This document shows, piece by piece, positions 49,922 to 60,509 of a DNA stretch of 64,000 nucleotides (the first letter of the stretch is position 1; each line of letters opens with the position of its first letter). The stretch is taken from positions 823,871-887,870 of the forward strand of contig NZ_JNZD01000004.1 in the NCBI RefSeq assembly GCF_000725495.1. The letters run 5' to 3'. Both the position numbers and the translations under genes were made by a program. A model generated the notes under the pieces. That model ran no database searches. It saw only the letters and a program-made list of their open reading frames with translations, and was not told the origin of the DNA. The DNA comes from Streptomyces aureus. GTDB lineage: Bacteria; Actinomycetota; Actinomycetes; Streptomycetales; Streptomycetaceae.

Positions 49922-52831
49922 TCAGCCGGGCAGGGCCGCCAGCAGGCGGCGGTCCCGGGGGGCGTGGCCGCGGTCGAGGCGGGTGTCCAGGAGGCGGCGG
50001 GCCGCCTCGCAACGGCCCGCCGCGACCAGGGCGTACAGCAGGGTCTCCTCGACGACCTCGCGCTGGGCCGCGCTGCCGCCGACCCGGCCGAGGACCGGCA
50101 GCAGCGCGTCCAGACCGCGCGCTGCGTCCTGGAAACGCTCCTCGAGGAGGGCGGCCAGCGCCTCGCACAGGGGCACGACGACCTCGCGCTGCACCGGGTC
50201 CGCACCCGCCGCGTGGTCGCGCAGCCTGCGCAGGGCCGCGAGATCGCCGGCGGCGGTCAGCGCGACGGCGGCGTGCAGCGCGGTGAAGGCGGTCGCGGGC
50301 CGCTCCACGATCTCCCGGGCGACGCTGTCGAGCACGTCCGCCGCGGGCACCGGCCCCCGCCAGCTGTCGCTGAGCCGGGCCCGCCACAGCAGCGACCCCG
50401 AGTCGACCAGCGCGCGCACGCCGCTCACCCGTCCGGGCGCGAGCTGTGCGAACCAGCGCCGGCGGACGGCGGCCGGATCGTCCAGGGCCAGTTCGTGCAG
50501 GGCGACGTGCCAGGAGAAGTGGGCGCGGTGGACGGCGCCCCGTCCGTGTCCCGACACCCAGGCGTCCAGCCAGTCGCGGCCCCTGGCGTGGTCCCCGGAC
50601 TCGTAGTGGACGTGGGCGAGGGCGTGCGCGGCGTGTCCGGAGGCGGGCTCGGCGGCCAGCGCGCGCCCGGCCAGCTCGGCGGCCTCGTCGTGACGGCCCT
50701 GGTCCTGGCGCAGGAACGCGAGGAGCGAGTCCGGGAACCAGTGGCCGCCGTAGGCGGGCGCGGCTCGTTCGACCAGGTCGAGCGCGCAGGCCGGATCGAG
50801 GCCGCCGACGCCGGAGAAGGCGATGGTGGGCACGGCCGCGGCGAGCGCCAGCGCGTCGGCGGGGTACGCGGCCAGATGTCCGAGCAGCGCGCCGGCCCCG
50901 CCGTCCGAGCCCTCGCCGCGTACGCGCCGGGTCACCACCTCGACGAAGGAGCGCTCGCGTTCGTCGGCCCGTTCCCGGGCGCAGCGCCGGGCGTCGGCCA
51001 GGGCCCGCGGTACGTCGACGTCGGCGCCGCACTCGTGGCCGAGCAGGGCGAGGGCCGCGTGCCCGAGCGCGAAACCGGGGTCGAGGGCGACGGCGCGCGC
51101 GAAGGCGTCCTCGGCACCGGCCCTGACCTTGAGGACCCGTTCGAGCCCGGTGCGGTGGGCGGCGGCCGCCTCGGCGTGGGTGGACAGCGGGAGCCCGTGC
51201 GCGTCGAGGGGACGGCGGCGGGCCGGGCGCCGGGAGGGAGCCAGGGGCGCCAGCAGCCCCTCGGCCAACTCGGCGGCCTGGACGCGGATCTCGGGGACGG
51301 CGGTGGTCTCCCACAGTTCACCGCGGCGCGGGGCGCCGAGGGTGAACAGCGCGAGCCCGGTGCGGCCTTGGGCGTCGAGGAGCCGGCCGTCGCGGGTCGC
51401 GACGCCGAGGCCGAGGGGACCGGGCACGGCCGCGCCCGTCTCGAACAGCGAGCGCCACAGGGGGTCTTGGGGACGCGGGCCCGGTCCGGTGCAGTCGATG
51501 ACCCAACTCGCCCCGATGCGGGACCCGTCGGAGAGTGTGAGCAGAAGCGAGTCGTCGGACCGCGGGACGGCGTCGGTGACGGTCCCGGTGTGCACGCGCA
51601 GACGCCGGGCCGTGCGGACGCGGTCCAGCGACTCGGCGGTGGCCGGAGCCGTCCGGTGGCGGTGGGTGTTCCACAGCGCGCCGGCCTCGCGCAGGAAGAC
51701 GGCGCGCTCCTCGGGGGTGAGGCTGTGCCAGAGACGGGCGGTGTGCGGGCGGAGGCTGTCGAGCGCGGGACGCCAGTCCCCGTGGGCGCGCACGGCCCGC
51801 CCGATGTGGCGGTACACGGCCCTGCGCAGGGCGGACAGGGTCGGTGCGTCGAGCCCTTCGGGTGCGGCCATCGCGGGAGCGGCGACCAGGGCGTGCGGCT
51901 GCGGCAGCAGACCGGTGCGGGAGAGGGCGTGCACGGTGCGTCCGGGTCGGTCGAGGGTGAGCGCGAGGTCGACCGCGGTGAGGCCCGTACCCACCAGGAG
52001 GACGTCGTCACCCACCCCGTGACCGCCCGCATCACGGCCGACCTGTCCGTGACCGCCCGCACCAGGACCGCCTGCACCGTGGCCGCCCACACGGGGACCG
52101 CCCGCGCCACGACCGACCGGTCCGTTGCCGCCCGAACCACGACCGGCCGGTCCGTACCCGCCCGCACCGCGACCGGCCGGTGCGTCGAACGGTCCGCCAA
52201 CCGGTCCGCCAACCGGTCCGTCGAGCCGTCCGTCGAGCGATCGCCCGAGCGGTCCGTCGAGAGCGCCCGGCGCCCAGGGCGAACCGATGAACCGGGAAGA
52301 CGTACGGAGCCGGGGCGGTGCCCAGGCTCCCGTCGTGGCCGCCGGTCCGGTGGCGAGGACCACGCTGTCGGCCAGGAGACCGCTCCCGTCGGCGAGGCGG
52401 AGCTCCAGCCGACCGGCCGCCGCGGGACGGCAGGCCTCGGCCCTGGTCCGCAGCCGCTGGACGGCGACCGTGCCGTGAGCCCGGACGATCGCCCGGGCCA
52501 GGGTGTCGGCGAGATAGGCGCCGTAGCGGTAGCGGGTGGCGAAGTCGTCTCCCCGGACGGTGGGTTCGCCGTGCCGGCAGAGCCAGCGGGTGAAGTGGCC
52601 GGGGTCGTCGGGATAGCAACTCATGCCGGCGGCGGGCACGTTCAGGCGGTGCCGGGGGTCCGTGGTGGCGTACGCGGTGCCGCGCCCGGCCTCGGGGGCG
52701 GGGTCGATCAGGACGAGGGCGAGCGGGACGCGGCGGCGGACGGCCGTCTCGCAGAGCTGCACGGCGGTCAGCGCCCCGGCGGCGCCCGCGCCGACGATGG
52801 CCACGGTGTGCCGTTCACGAACTGGATTCAC
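49922..52831 (-). CDS. FAD/NAD(P)-binding oxidoreductase fused to a TTC38-like TPR domain
   Basis: This 969-residue protein combines two parts. Residues 1 to about 535 match FAD/NAD(P)-binding proteins of the PF13454 type: FAD motif VAIVGAGAAGALTAVQL, then HRLNVPAAGMSCYPDDPGHF, a second Rossmann motif LLVGTGLTAVDLAL and WVIDCTGPG. From RPLDAHGLPLSTHAE (about residue 535) on, it reads as a full-length TTC38-type tetratricopeptide protein (AFARAVALDPGFALGHAALALLGHE, EPASGHAAHALAHVHYESGDH). Between the FAD and NAD halves lies a Gly/Pro-rich insertion (about 190-275) of tetrapeptide and decapeptide repeats. GTG 52831 follows GGAGG by 5 nt. No cleavage signal. Function unknown. Confidence 0.75.
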   Translation of the reverse strand: MNPVRERHTVAIVGAGAAGALTAVQLCETAVRRRVPLALVLIDPAPEAGRGTAYATTDPRHRLNVPAAGMSCYPDDPGHFTRWLCRHGEPTVRGDDFATRYRYGAYLADTLARAIVRAHGTVAVQRLRTRAEACRPAAAGRLELRLADGSGLLADSVVLATGPAATTGAWAPPRLRTSSRFIGSPWAPGALDGPLGRSLDGRLDGPVGGPVGGPFDAPAGRGAGGYGPAGRGSGGNGPVGRGAGGPRVGGHGAGGPGAGGHGQVGRDAGGHGVGDDVLLVGTGLTAVDLALTLDRPGRTVHALSRTGLLPQPHALVAAPAMAAPEGLDAPTLSALRRAVYRHIGRAVRAHGDWRPALDSLRPHTARLWHSLTPEERAVFLREAGALWNTHRHRTAPATAESLDRVRTARRLRVHTGTVTDAVPRSDDSLLLTLSDGSRIGASWVIDCTGPGPRPQDPLWRSLFETGAAVPGPLGLGVATRDGRLLDAQGRTGLALFTLGAPRRGELWETTAVPEIRVQAAELAEGLLAPLAPSRRPARRRPLDAHGLPLSTHAEAAAAHRTGLERVLKVRAGAEDAFARAVALDPGFALGHAALALLGHECGADVDVPRALADARRCARERADERERSFVEVVTRRVRGEGSDGGAGALLGHLAAYPADALALAAAVPTIAFSGVGGLDPACALDLVERAAPAYGGHWFPDSLLAFLRQDQGRHDEAAELAGRALAAEPASGHAAHALAHVHYESGDHARGRDWLDAWVSGHGRGAVHRAHFSWHVALHELALDDPAAVRRRWFAQLAPGRVSGVRALVDSGSLLWRARLSDSWRGPVPAADVLDSVAREIVERPATAFTALHAAVALTAAGDLAALRRLRDHAAGADPVQREVVVPLCEALAALLEERFQDAARGLDALLPVLGRVGGSAAQREVVEETLLYALVAAGRCEAARRLLDTRLDRGHAPRDRRLLAALPG
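52006..52264 (-). repeat. Coding minisatellite inside the FAD-TPR gene
   Basis: Six 12-bp units of the type CGGTCCGTCGAG run from 52190 to 52261, giving tetrapeptides such as LDGP and VGGP. Downstream in the gene (about 52006-52175) are 30-bp units giving decapeptides G-R/H-G-x-G-G-x-x-x-x, six copies. Both keep the reading frame. Confidence 0.8.
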
Positions 52832-52877
52832 GGATGCCTCCGGCGGGGGTGGGCTCGGGTTCCGGCGAGCGGGAGGG

Positions 52878-52911
52878 CTCCTTCGTTCCCGCGACTCCTT
52901 CGTTGCCGCGA
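52878..52911. repeat. 17-bp tandem repeat between divergent genes
   Basis: CTCCTTCGTTCCCGCGA and CTCCTTCGTTGCCGCGA lie head to tail, in the gap 52832-53172 between the FAD-TPR and L,D-transpeptidase genes. Nothing else stands out in this gap; no clear promoter was found. Confidence 0.6.
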
Positions 52912-53172
52912 CCGGGGGCCGGATGGGACTCCCGGAAGCGGGTTCTCGTCGAGTTCTCGTGGATCTCACGGACGAACTCAGGGCTCGGACAGACGATTCA
53001 TACTCTCTCCACAATTCCGGGCGCCCGGGCAACCGTGGATTCCGGCCGTCCGCGCGGAGGTCTTCACCGGAATCTCAGGCTGGTGCGGCCGTATTCAAAG
53101 AATCAACCCAGGGAAGTCCCGCAGGATGCACCCCGAGCGATGGTGAACGAAAGAACCGAGGAAAGGCGTTCC

Positions 53173-54468
53173 GTGGGCGTCCCTGAGATAGCGAACCGGC
53201 CCGGACCGACGGCGGCGGAGCCGGGCGGGGAACGGCGCCGGGCCGGGCGTCGGGCCTGGTCACGGCGGGGGGTCCTCACCGCCTTCGGGGCCGCCGTGCC
53301 GGCCCTCGCGCTGAGCGGATGCGGTGACTCCGCGGACGCCGCCGACGGGAAGGGCGCCGCGGCGACGGGGTCCGCCGCGCCCGGGGCGAAGACGAAGGCG
53401 CAGGTGAGGACGCCGAAGGTGACGGTCTCCCCCGCCGACGGCACCAAGCGGGCCGACTTCACCGCCCCGGTCGTGGTCTCCGTGACCGACGGCACGCTGT
53501 CGGCGGTCGAGGTGTCCGGCAACGACGGCTCGACGCTGGCCGGATCCTTCGACGAGGACCGTACGCGCTGGACCTCGTCCGGGAATCCCCACTCGGGCAC
53601 CAAATACACGGTCACCGCGAAAGCGGCGGGCGCCGCGGAGCACACCGCGGTGTTCGTCACGAAGTCGCCGGGTGCGACGTTCGCCGGCTATTTCACGCCC
53701 GAGGCGAATTCGACCTCCGGTGTCGGCATGCCGGTCTCGATCAACTTCACCCACCCCGTGACCGACCGGGCCGCGGTGGAAAAGGCCATCACGGTGACGG
53801 CGGAGCCGGCGGTCGACGTCGTCGGCCACTGGTTCGGGAACTCCCGGCTCGACTTCCGTCCCGCCGAGTACTGGGCGGCCGGCACGAAGATCACGCTGAG
53901 CCTGCGGCTCAAGGACGTCGAGGGCGGGAACGGCGTCTACGGCGTCCAGTCCAAGGACGTCACGTTCCACATCGGCCGCCGCCAGGTGAGCACCGTCGAT
54001 CTCGCGAAGAAGACCATGACGGTCGAGCGGGACGGGACCACCCTCGCCACCTACCCGGTCAGCGGCGGCGCCCCGGCCCACACCACCTGGTCCGGGATCA
54101 TGGTGATCAGCGAGCGGTTCAAGGAGACCCGGATGGAGTCCTCGACGGTCGGGCTCGGCGACGAGTACGACATCGCGGACGTGCCGCACGCGCAGCGTCT
54201 GACCACCTCGGGCACCTTCATCCACGGCAACTACTGGGCCTCGCCCTCGGTGTTCGGAAGCAGCAACACCAGCCACGGCTGTGTCGGCCTGCGCGACGCG
54301 AAGGGCGCGGACGACGGCTCCGTGCCCGGCTACCGGTTCTACGAGAGCTCGACGCTCGGAGACGTCGTGGTCGTCGAGAACTCGGGCGAGCGGACCGTCG
54401 AAGCGTCGAACGGACTCAACGGCTGGAACCTGTCGTGGGCCGACTGGAAGGCCGGCAGCGCCCTTTGA
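53173..54468 (+). CDS. L,D-transpeptidase lipoprotein (YkuD domain with Ig-like domains)
   Basis: This 431-residue enzyme makes 3-3 cross-links in peptidoglycan, or attaches proteins to it. A twin-arginine signal (SRRGVLTAF, residues 30-38) is followed by the lipobox LSGC with Cys50, so it is a membrane-anchored lipoprotein. Two Ig-like domains follow (about 80-270), then the YkuD catalytic domain with HGNYW and S-H368-G-C370. The layout matches mycobacterial LdtB/LppS. GTG 53173 has GAAAGG 6 nt upstream; ATG 53140 would add eleven residues. Confidence 0.88.
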   Translation: MGVPEIANRPGPTAAEPGGERRRAGRRAWSRRGVLTAFGAAVPALALSGCGDSADAADGKGAAATGSAAPGAKTKAQVRTPKVTVSPADGTKRADFTAPVVVSVTDGTLSAVEVSGNDGSTLAGSFDEDRTRWTSSGNPHSGTKYTVTAKAAGAAEHTAVFVTKSPGATFAGYFTPEANSTSGVGMPVSINFTHPVTDRAAVEKAITVTAEPAVDVVGHWFGNSRLDFRPAEYWAAGTKITLSLRLKDVEGGNGVYGVQSKDVTFHIGRRQVSTVDLAKKTMTVERDGTTLATYPVSGGAPAHTTWSGIMVISERFKETRMESSTVGLGDEYDIADVPHAQRLTTSGTFIHGNYWASPSVFGSSNTSHGCVGLRDAKGADDGSVPGYRFYESSTLGDVVVVENSGERTVEASNGLNGWNLSWADWKAGSAL

Positions 54469-54584
54469 GGGCCGTGCACGGCGAACGAACTTCAACTGCC
54501 CGCCGCAGCACGCTCATCGGGACTTCTCGCTTCCTTCACGGCGTGAACTCCCTTACAGCGAAAGGACTTTCTCGGCTTCACCTC

Positions 54585-54613
54585 TTGACGACCGGAGTGA
54601 CAGAGAGCACATT
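54585..54613 (+). promoter_or_regulatory. Predicted promoter of the GH16 gene
   Basis: TTGACG (54585-54590) and CACATT (54608-54613) are 17 bp apart; transcription would start near 54620, just before the LacI-type operators. Confidence 0.45.
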
Positions 54614-54628
54614 GGCCGCGCACCACTG

Positions 54629-54666
54629 TTGAGAGCGCTCTCAAATGTCCGTGGGAGCGCTCTCAC
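54629..54666. promoter_or_regulatory. Two tandem LacI-type (CebR-like) operators
   Basis: TTGAGAGCGCTCTCAA (54629-54644) is a perfect 16-bp palindrome and TGGGAGCGCTCTCA (54652-54665) a near-perfect one, with centres 22 bp apart, two helical turns. Both contain GAGCGCTC, the core of the CebR box of cellulose and beta-glucoside genes. They lie right after the predicted transcription start. Confidence 0.8.
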
Positions 54667-54708
54667 ACCCCACCCGCGCACCCCCACTCCGTACGCGAAG
54701 AGGCATCC

Positions 54709-56118
54709 ATGAGTGAAAGTTCCGGCACACCCAGACGCGGCTCCGTCCGGCGCGTCTGCGTCGCCGTGCTCGGCACGCTGAGTCTGGCGGCCGCCGCCGC
54801 GACCGCGGCGACCCTCCCCGCCAGCGCGTCCGCGCCCACGCCCCCCACCGGCTGGTCACAGGTCTTCGCCGACGACTTCAGCGGAGCCGCCGGAAGCGGC
54901 GTGAACACCACCAACTGGCAGTACACGACGGGCACCAGCTACCCGGGCGGGCCGGCCAACTTCGGTACCGGCGAGGTCGAGACGATGACCTCCTCCACCA
55001 GCAACGTGGCCCTGGACGGCAACGGCAACCTGCTGATCACCCCGCGCCGTGACGCCTCGGGCAACTGGACCTCGGGCCGCATCGAGACCAAGCGCACCGA
55101 CTTCGAGCCCCCGGCCGGCGGCAAGCTGCGCATGGAGGCGCGGATCCAGATGCCGAACGTGACCGGCGCCGCCGCCAAGGGCTACTGGCCCGCCTTCTGG
55201 GCGCTGGGCGCTCCGTACCGCGGCAACTACCAGAACTGGCCGGGCGTCGGCGAGCTGGACATCATGGAGAACGTCCAGGGCCTCAACACCGAGTGGGCCA
55301 CGATGCACTGCGGCACCAACCCGGGCGGCCCGTGCAACGAGACCAGCGGCATCGGCAACAACACGCCCTGTACCGGGACGACCTGCCAGGCGGGCTTCCA
55401 CACCTACGCGATGGAGTGGGACCGCTCGACGAGCCCCGAGGAGATCCGCTTCTACCTCGACGGCGTCAACTTCCACACGGTGAAGGCGAACCAGGTCGAC
55501 GCGACGACCTGGGCGAACGCCACCAACCACGGCTACTTCATGATCCTGAACGTGGCGATGGGCGGCGGCTTCCCCGGCGCCTTCGGCGGCGGCCCCGACA
55601 GCGGTACGGAGCCGGGCCACCCGATGGTCGTCGACTACGTCCAGGTGCTCTCGGCGGCGGGCAGCGGCGACGGTGGCGGCGGCACCACTCCCCCGCCCAC
55701 CGGCAACCGTGACGCCTACAGCGCCATCCAGGCCGAGTCCTACGACAGCCAGAGCGGTGTCGTCACCGAGACCACCACGGACACCGGCGGCGGCCAGGAC
55801 ATCGGCACGATCGCGAACGGCGACTACGCCGTGTACAAGGGCGTCAACTTCGGCTCCTCGGCGGCCACCCAGTTCTACGGCCGGGTCGCGAGCGGCGCGG
55901 CCGGCGGGGTCAGCGGTCTGGTCGAGGTGCGCCTCGACAGCCGGACGAGCACACCGGTCGCCAGCTTCGCCCTCGCCAACACCGGCGGCTGGCAGTCCTG
56001 GAGGACCGTGCCCGCGAACATGAGCTCCGTGACCGGGACCCATGATGTGTATCTGACCTTCACCAGCGGCCAGCCGGCCGACTTCGTGAACGTCAACTGG
56101 TTCGACTTCGGTCACTGA
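54709..56118 (+). CDS. Secreted GH16 beta-1,3-glucanase (laminarinase) with C-terminal CBM6-like domain
   Basis: This 469-residue enzyme cuts beta-1,3- or mixed-link glucans such as fungal cell walls. It has a Sec signal peptide (about 1-42, ending ASASA), a GH16 domain with catalytic E182-L-D184-I-M-E187, and after a Gly/Pro linker a CBM6-like carbohydrate-binding domain (about 340-469; AIQAESYDSQSG at its start and FVNVNWFDFGH at its end). GAAGAGG precedes the ATG. Two LacI-type operators upstream predict repression by a CebR-like protein that is not coded here. A 12-bp terminator hairpin follows. Confidence 0.92.
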   Translation: MSESSGTPRRGSVRRVCVAVLGTLSLAAAAATAATLPASASAPTPPTGWSQVFADDFSGAAGSGVNTTNWQYTTGTSYPGGPANFGTGEVETMTSSTSNVALDGNGNLLITPRRDASGNWTSGRIETKRTDFEPPAGGKLRMEARIQMPNVTGAAAKGYWPAFWALGAPYRGNYQNWPGVGELDIMENVQGLNTEWATMHCGTNPGGPCNETSGIGNNTPCTGTTCQAGFHTYAMEWDRSTSPEEIRFYLDGVNFHTVKANQVDATTWANATNHGYFMILNVAMGGGFPGAFGGGPDSGTEPGHPMVVDYVQVLSAAGSGDGGGGTTPPPTGNRDAYSAIQAESYDSQSGVVTETTTDTGGGQDIGTIANGDYAVYKGVNFGSSAATQFYGRVASGAAGGVSGLVEVRLDSRTSTPVASFALANTGGWQSWRTVPANMSSVTGTHDVYLTFTSGQPADFVNVNWFDFGH

Positions 56119-56160
56119 GACATCGGCCGGCGCGCGGTCGTCGGCGGCAGGCTCCACCGG

Positions 56161-56189
56161 GCGGGGCGGACCCACGAGGTCCGCCCCGC
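56161..56189. terminator. Terminator hairpin between convergent GH16 and AraC genes
   Basis: A perfect 12-bp stem (56161-56172 with 56178-56189) and a 5-nt loop lie next to the AraC stop codon. Confidence 0.85.
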
Positions 56190-57098
56190 TCAGCGCAGTT
56201 CGGCCCGGAAGGCCACCGGGGTGGAGCCCGTGTGCTGGTGGAAGAACTTCGAGAAGTTGGCCGAGTCCGGGAAGCCGACGGCGGCGCCGACCCGCCCGAT
56301 CGGCAGGTCCGTGTGGGCGAGGAGCCGTTTCGCCTCCAGGACGACGCGCTTGGCGATGAACCCCTTGGGCGTCTCGCCGGTCGCGGCCCGCACCGCCCGC
56401 ACCAGGGTGCGGCGCGAGTAGCCGAGGGTGTCGGCGTAGGCGCTGACGCTGTGGTTGACGGCGAAGTCCCGCTCGACCGCGTCCCGGAAACGGGTGAACG
56501 TGGTGTCCGTGTGCCCTCGGGCCGCGTCGGCGGAGCTGGCCGCGAGATGGGCCAGGCGCAGCAGGAACGCGGTGAGGGAGTGCCGCAGCACCGCCGTGTG
56601 CAGGCTGAGCGGCAGCGTGGTCGTGTCCACGTACTCGCGTTCCAGCTGGGTCAGCGCGTGTTCGAGGGCGGCCAGCCGGGCGGCGTCGGGCCGCAGCAGC
56701 GGGGGCAGGTCGTAGCGGTAGAGGCCGGTGGCCTCGACGGTCGCGCGGGGCAGGAATCCGGGCTGCATCGTCAGGACGGTTCCGCGGTAGGGGTCGTCGC
56801 TGGAGAAGCGGTGCACCTGGCCGGGCCGGATCCACAGGACGTCGCCCGCGTCCGCCTCGTACTCGGCGAAGTCGACCATGTGCCTGACGGGGCCTTCGTG
56901 GAAGAGCATCACGACGTGGAAGTCGATGCGGTGCACCCGTTCGAGCGGTGCGTCCGCGTGCCAGGTGCGCCCGGTCCCCATCGCGCCGACCTGCATGCCC
57001 ACGCCGGACAGGCTCAGATCGGCCGGGAAGGGAAAGGTCCGGATCCCGTCCTCGTCGCCCTGCCGGCCGGGGCCGCCTTGGGTGGTTCTGTCGTTCAT
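56190..57098 (-). CDS. AraC-family transcriptional regulator
   Basis: This 302-residue regulator has an N-terminal cupin-type sensor domain (YEADAGDVLWIRPGQVHRFSSDDPY) and a C-terminal AraC double helix-turn-helix (about residues 205-302), with helices in SVSAYADTLGYSRRTLVRAV and LPIGRVGAAVGFPDSANFSKFFHQHTGSTPVAFR. ATG 57098 follows GAAGGA. It is divergent from the transketolase operon; a palindrome at 57177 in the shared region may be its site. Confidence 0.88.
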   Translation of the reverse strand: MNDRTTQGGPGRQGDEDGIRTFPFPADLSLSGVGMQVGAMGTGRTWHADAPLERVHRIDFHVVMLFHEGPVRHMVDFAEYEADAGDVLWIRPGQVHRFSSDDPYRGTVLTMQPGFLPRATVEATGLYRYDLPPLLRPDAARLAALEHALTQLEREYVDTTTLPLSLHTAVLRHSLTAFLLRLAHLAASSADAARGHTDTTFTRFRDAVERDFAVNHSVSAYADTLGYSRRTLVRAVRAATGETPKGFIAKRVVLEAKRLLAHTDLPIGRVGAAVGFPDSANFSKFFHQHTGSTPVAFRAELR

Positions 57099-57176
57099 GT
57101 CCTTCTCGCGTCGCCTCGCCACGGCTCCATGTGTCCCACTTTCACCGAAGGCTGACACACGGGCACCTTCCCCAGC

Positions 57177-57196
57177 AAAAGTCTGACTTTTAGGTT
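57177..57196. promoter_or_regulatory. Palindrome AAAAGTC-T-GACTTTT overlapping a predicted -10 box
   Basis: Perfect 7-bp arms (57177-57183, 57185-57191) with one central base run into TAGGTT (57191-57196), a plausible -10 box for the transketolase operon. A bound regulator would shut off the promoter. Confidence 0.5.
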
Positions 57197-57244
57197 TGAA
57201 CGCAAAGACCCAGCCGAAGCACGTCTCGTAAGGACTTCTTGAAG

Positions 57245-59320
<2,076 letters not shown>

Positions 59321-59339
59321 TCCGTTCGCACGAAGGAAG

Positions 59340-60509
59340 ATGATCACTGTGACCGAAGCAACCGCGACCGCGGTACCCCTTGAGCGCCTCTCCGGCGAAG
59401 GCGTCTCCATCTGGCTCGACGACCTCTCCCGCAAGCGGATCGAGTCCGGCAACCTGGCCGAACTCGTCGCCACGCGGAACGTGGTGGGCGTGACCACCAA
59501 CCCGTCCATCTTCCAGGCCGCCATCGGTTCCGGCGAGGGATACGAGCAGCAGCTGGCCGACCTCGCCGTGCGCGGGGTGACGGTCGACGAGGCCGTCCGC
59601 ATGATGACGACCGCGGACGTGCGCGCCGCCGCCGACGTCCTGCGGCCCGTCTTCGACGCGACCGGCGGCCAGGACGGCCGGGTCTCCATCGAGGTGGACC
59701 CCCGCCTCGCGCACGACACGGCCGCGACCGTCGCCGAGGCCCGCCAGCTCGCCTGGCTGGTCGACCGCCCGAACGTCATGATCAAGATCCCGGCGACGAA
59801 GGCCGGTCTCCCGGCGATCACCGAGGTCATCGGCCTCGGCATCAGCGTCAACGTCACGCTGATCTTCTCGCTGGAGCGCTACCGCGAGGTCGTGGACGCC
59901 TACCTCGCCGGCCTGGAGCGGGCCCGGGAGGCGGGCGTCGACCTGGCCGGCATCCACTCCGTCGCCTCCTTCTTCGTCTCCCGCGTCGACAGCGAGATCG
60001 ACAAGCGGCTCACGAAGGACGGCTCGGACGAGGCCCTCGCGCTCAAGGGCAGGGCGGCGCTCGCCAACGCCCGGCTCGCCTACGAGGCGTACGAGGGCGT
60101 GTTCGGCACCGCCGACGGCACGGCGGACGGCGACGCCCGCTGGACGTCGCTCGCCGCCGACGGCGCGCAGAAGCAGCGCCCGCTGTGGGCCTCCACCGGC
60201 GTCAAGGACCCCGCGTACAAGGACACCCTGTACGTCGACGAGCTGGTGGCGCCGGGCACGGTCAACACCATGCCCGAGGGCACGCTGAACGCCACCGCCG
60301 ACCACGGCGACATCCAGGGCGACACGGTCACCGGCCGCTACGACCTGGCCCGCGCCGACCTGGCCGCGGTCGAGGCGCTCGGGATCTCCTACGACGAGGT
60401 CGTGGGACAGCTGGAGGACGAGGGCGTCGCGAAGTTCGAGGCGGCCTGGGAGGACCTGCTCGAAGCGGTGACGGCCTCCCTCCGCGGCAAGGGAGTTGAC
60501 GGGGAATGA
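59340..60509 (+). CDS. tal: Transaldolase
   Basis: This enzyme of about 389 residues transfers a dihydroxyacetone unit in the pentose phosphate pathway. The Schiff-base lysine is in [11 protein letters not shown] and other family segments are [18 protein letters not shown] and [13 protein letters not shown]. It belongs to the actinobacterial long form (TalA about 370-390 residues). The start is uncertain: AAGGAAG abuts ATG 59340, while GTG 59349 is nine bases further. It follows tkt after 19 bp and overlaps zwf as ATGA. Confidence 0.94.
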   Translation: MITVTEATATAVPLERLSGEGVSIWLDDLSRKRIESGNLAELVATRNVVGVTTNPSIFQAAIGSGEGYEQQLADLAVRGVTVDEAVRMMTTADVRAAADVLRPVFDATGGQDGRVSIEVDPRLAHDTAATVAEARQLAWLVDRPNVMIKIPATKAGLPAITEVIGLGISVNVTLIFSLERYREVVDAYLAGLERAREAGVDLAGIHSVASFFVSRVDSEIDKRLTKDGSDEALALKGRAALANARLAYEAYEGVFGTADGTADGDARWTSLAADGAQKQRPLWASTGVKDPAYKDTLYVDELVAPGTVNTMPEGTLNATADHGDIQGDTVTGRYDLARADLAAVEALGISYDEVVGQLEDEGVAKFEAAWEDLLEAVTASLRGKGVDGE

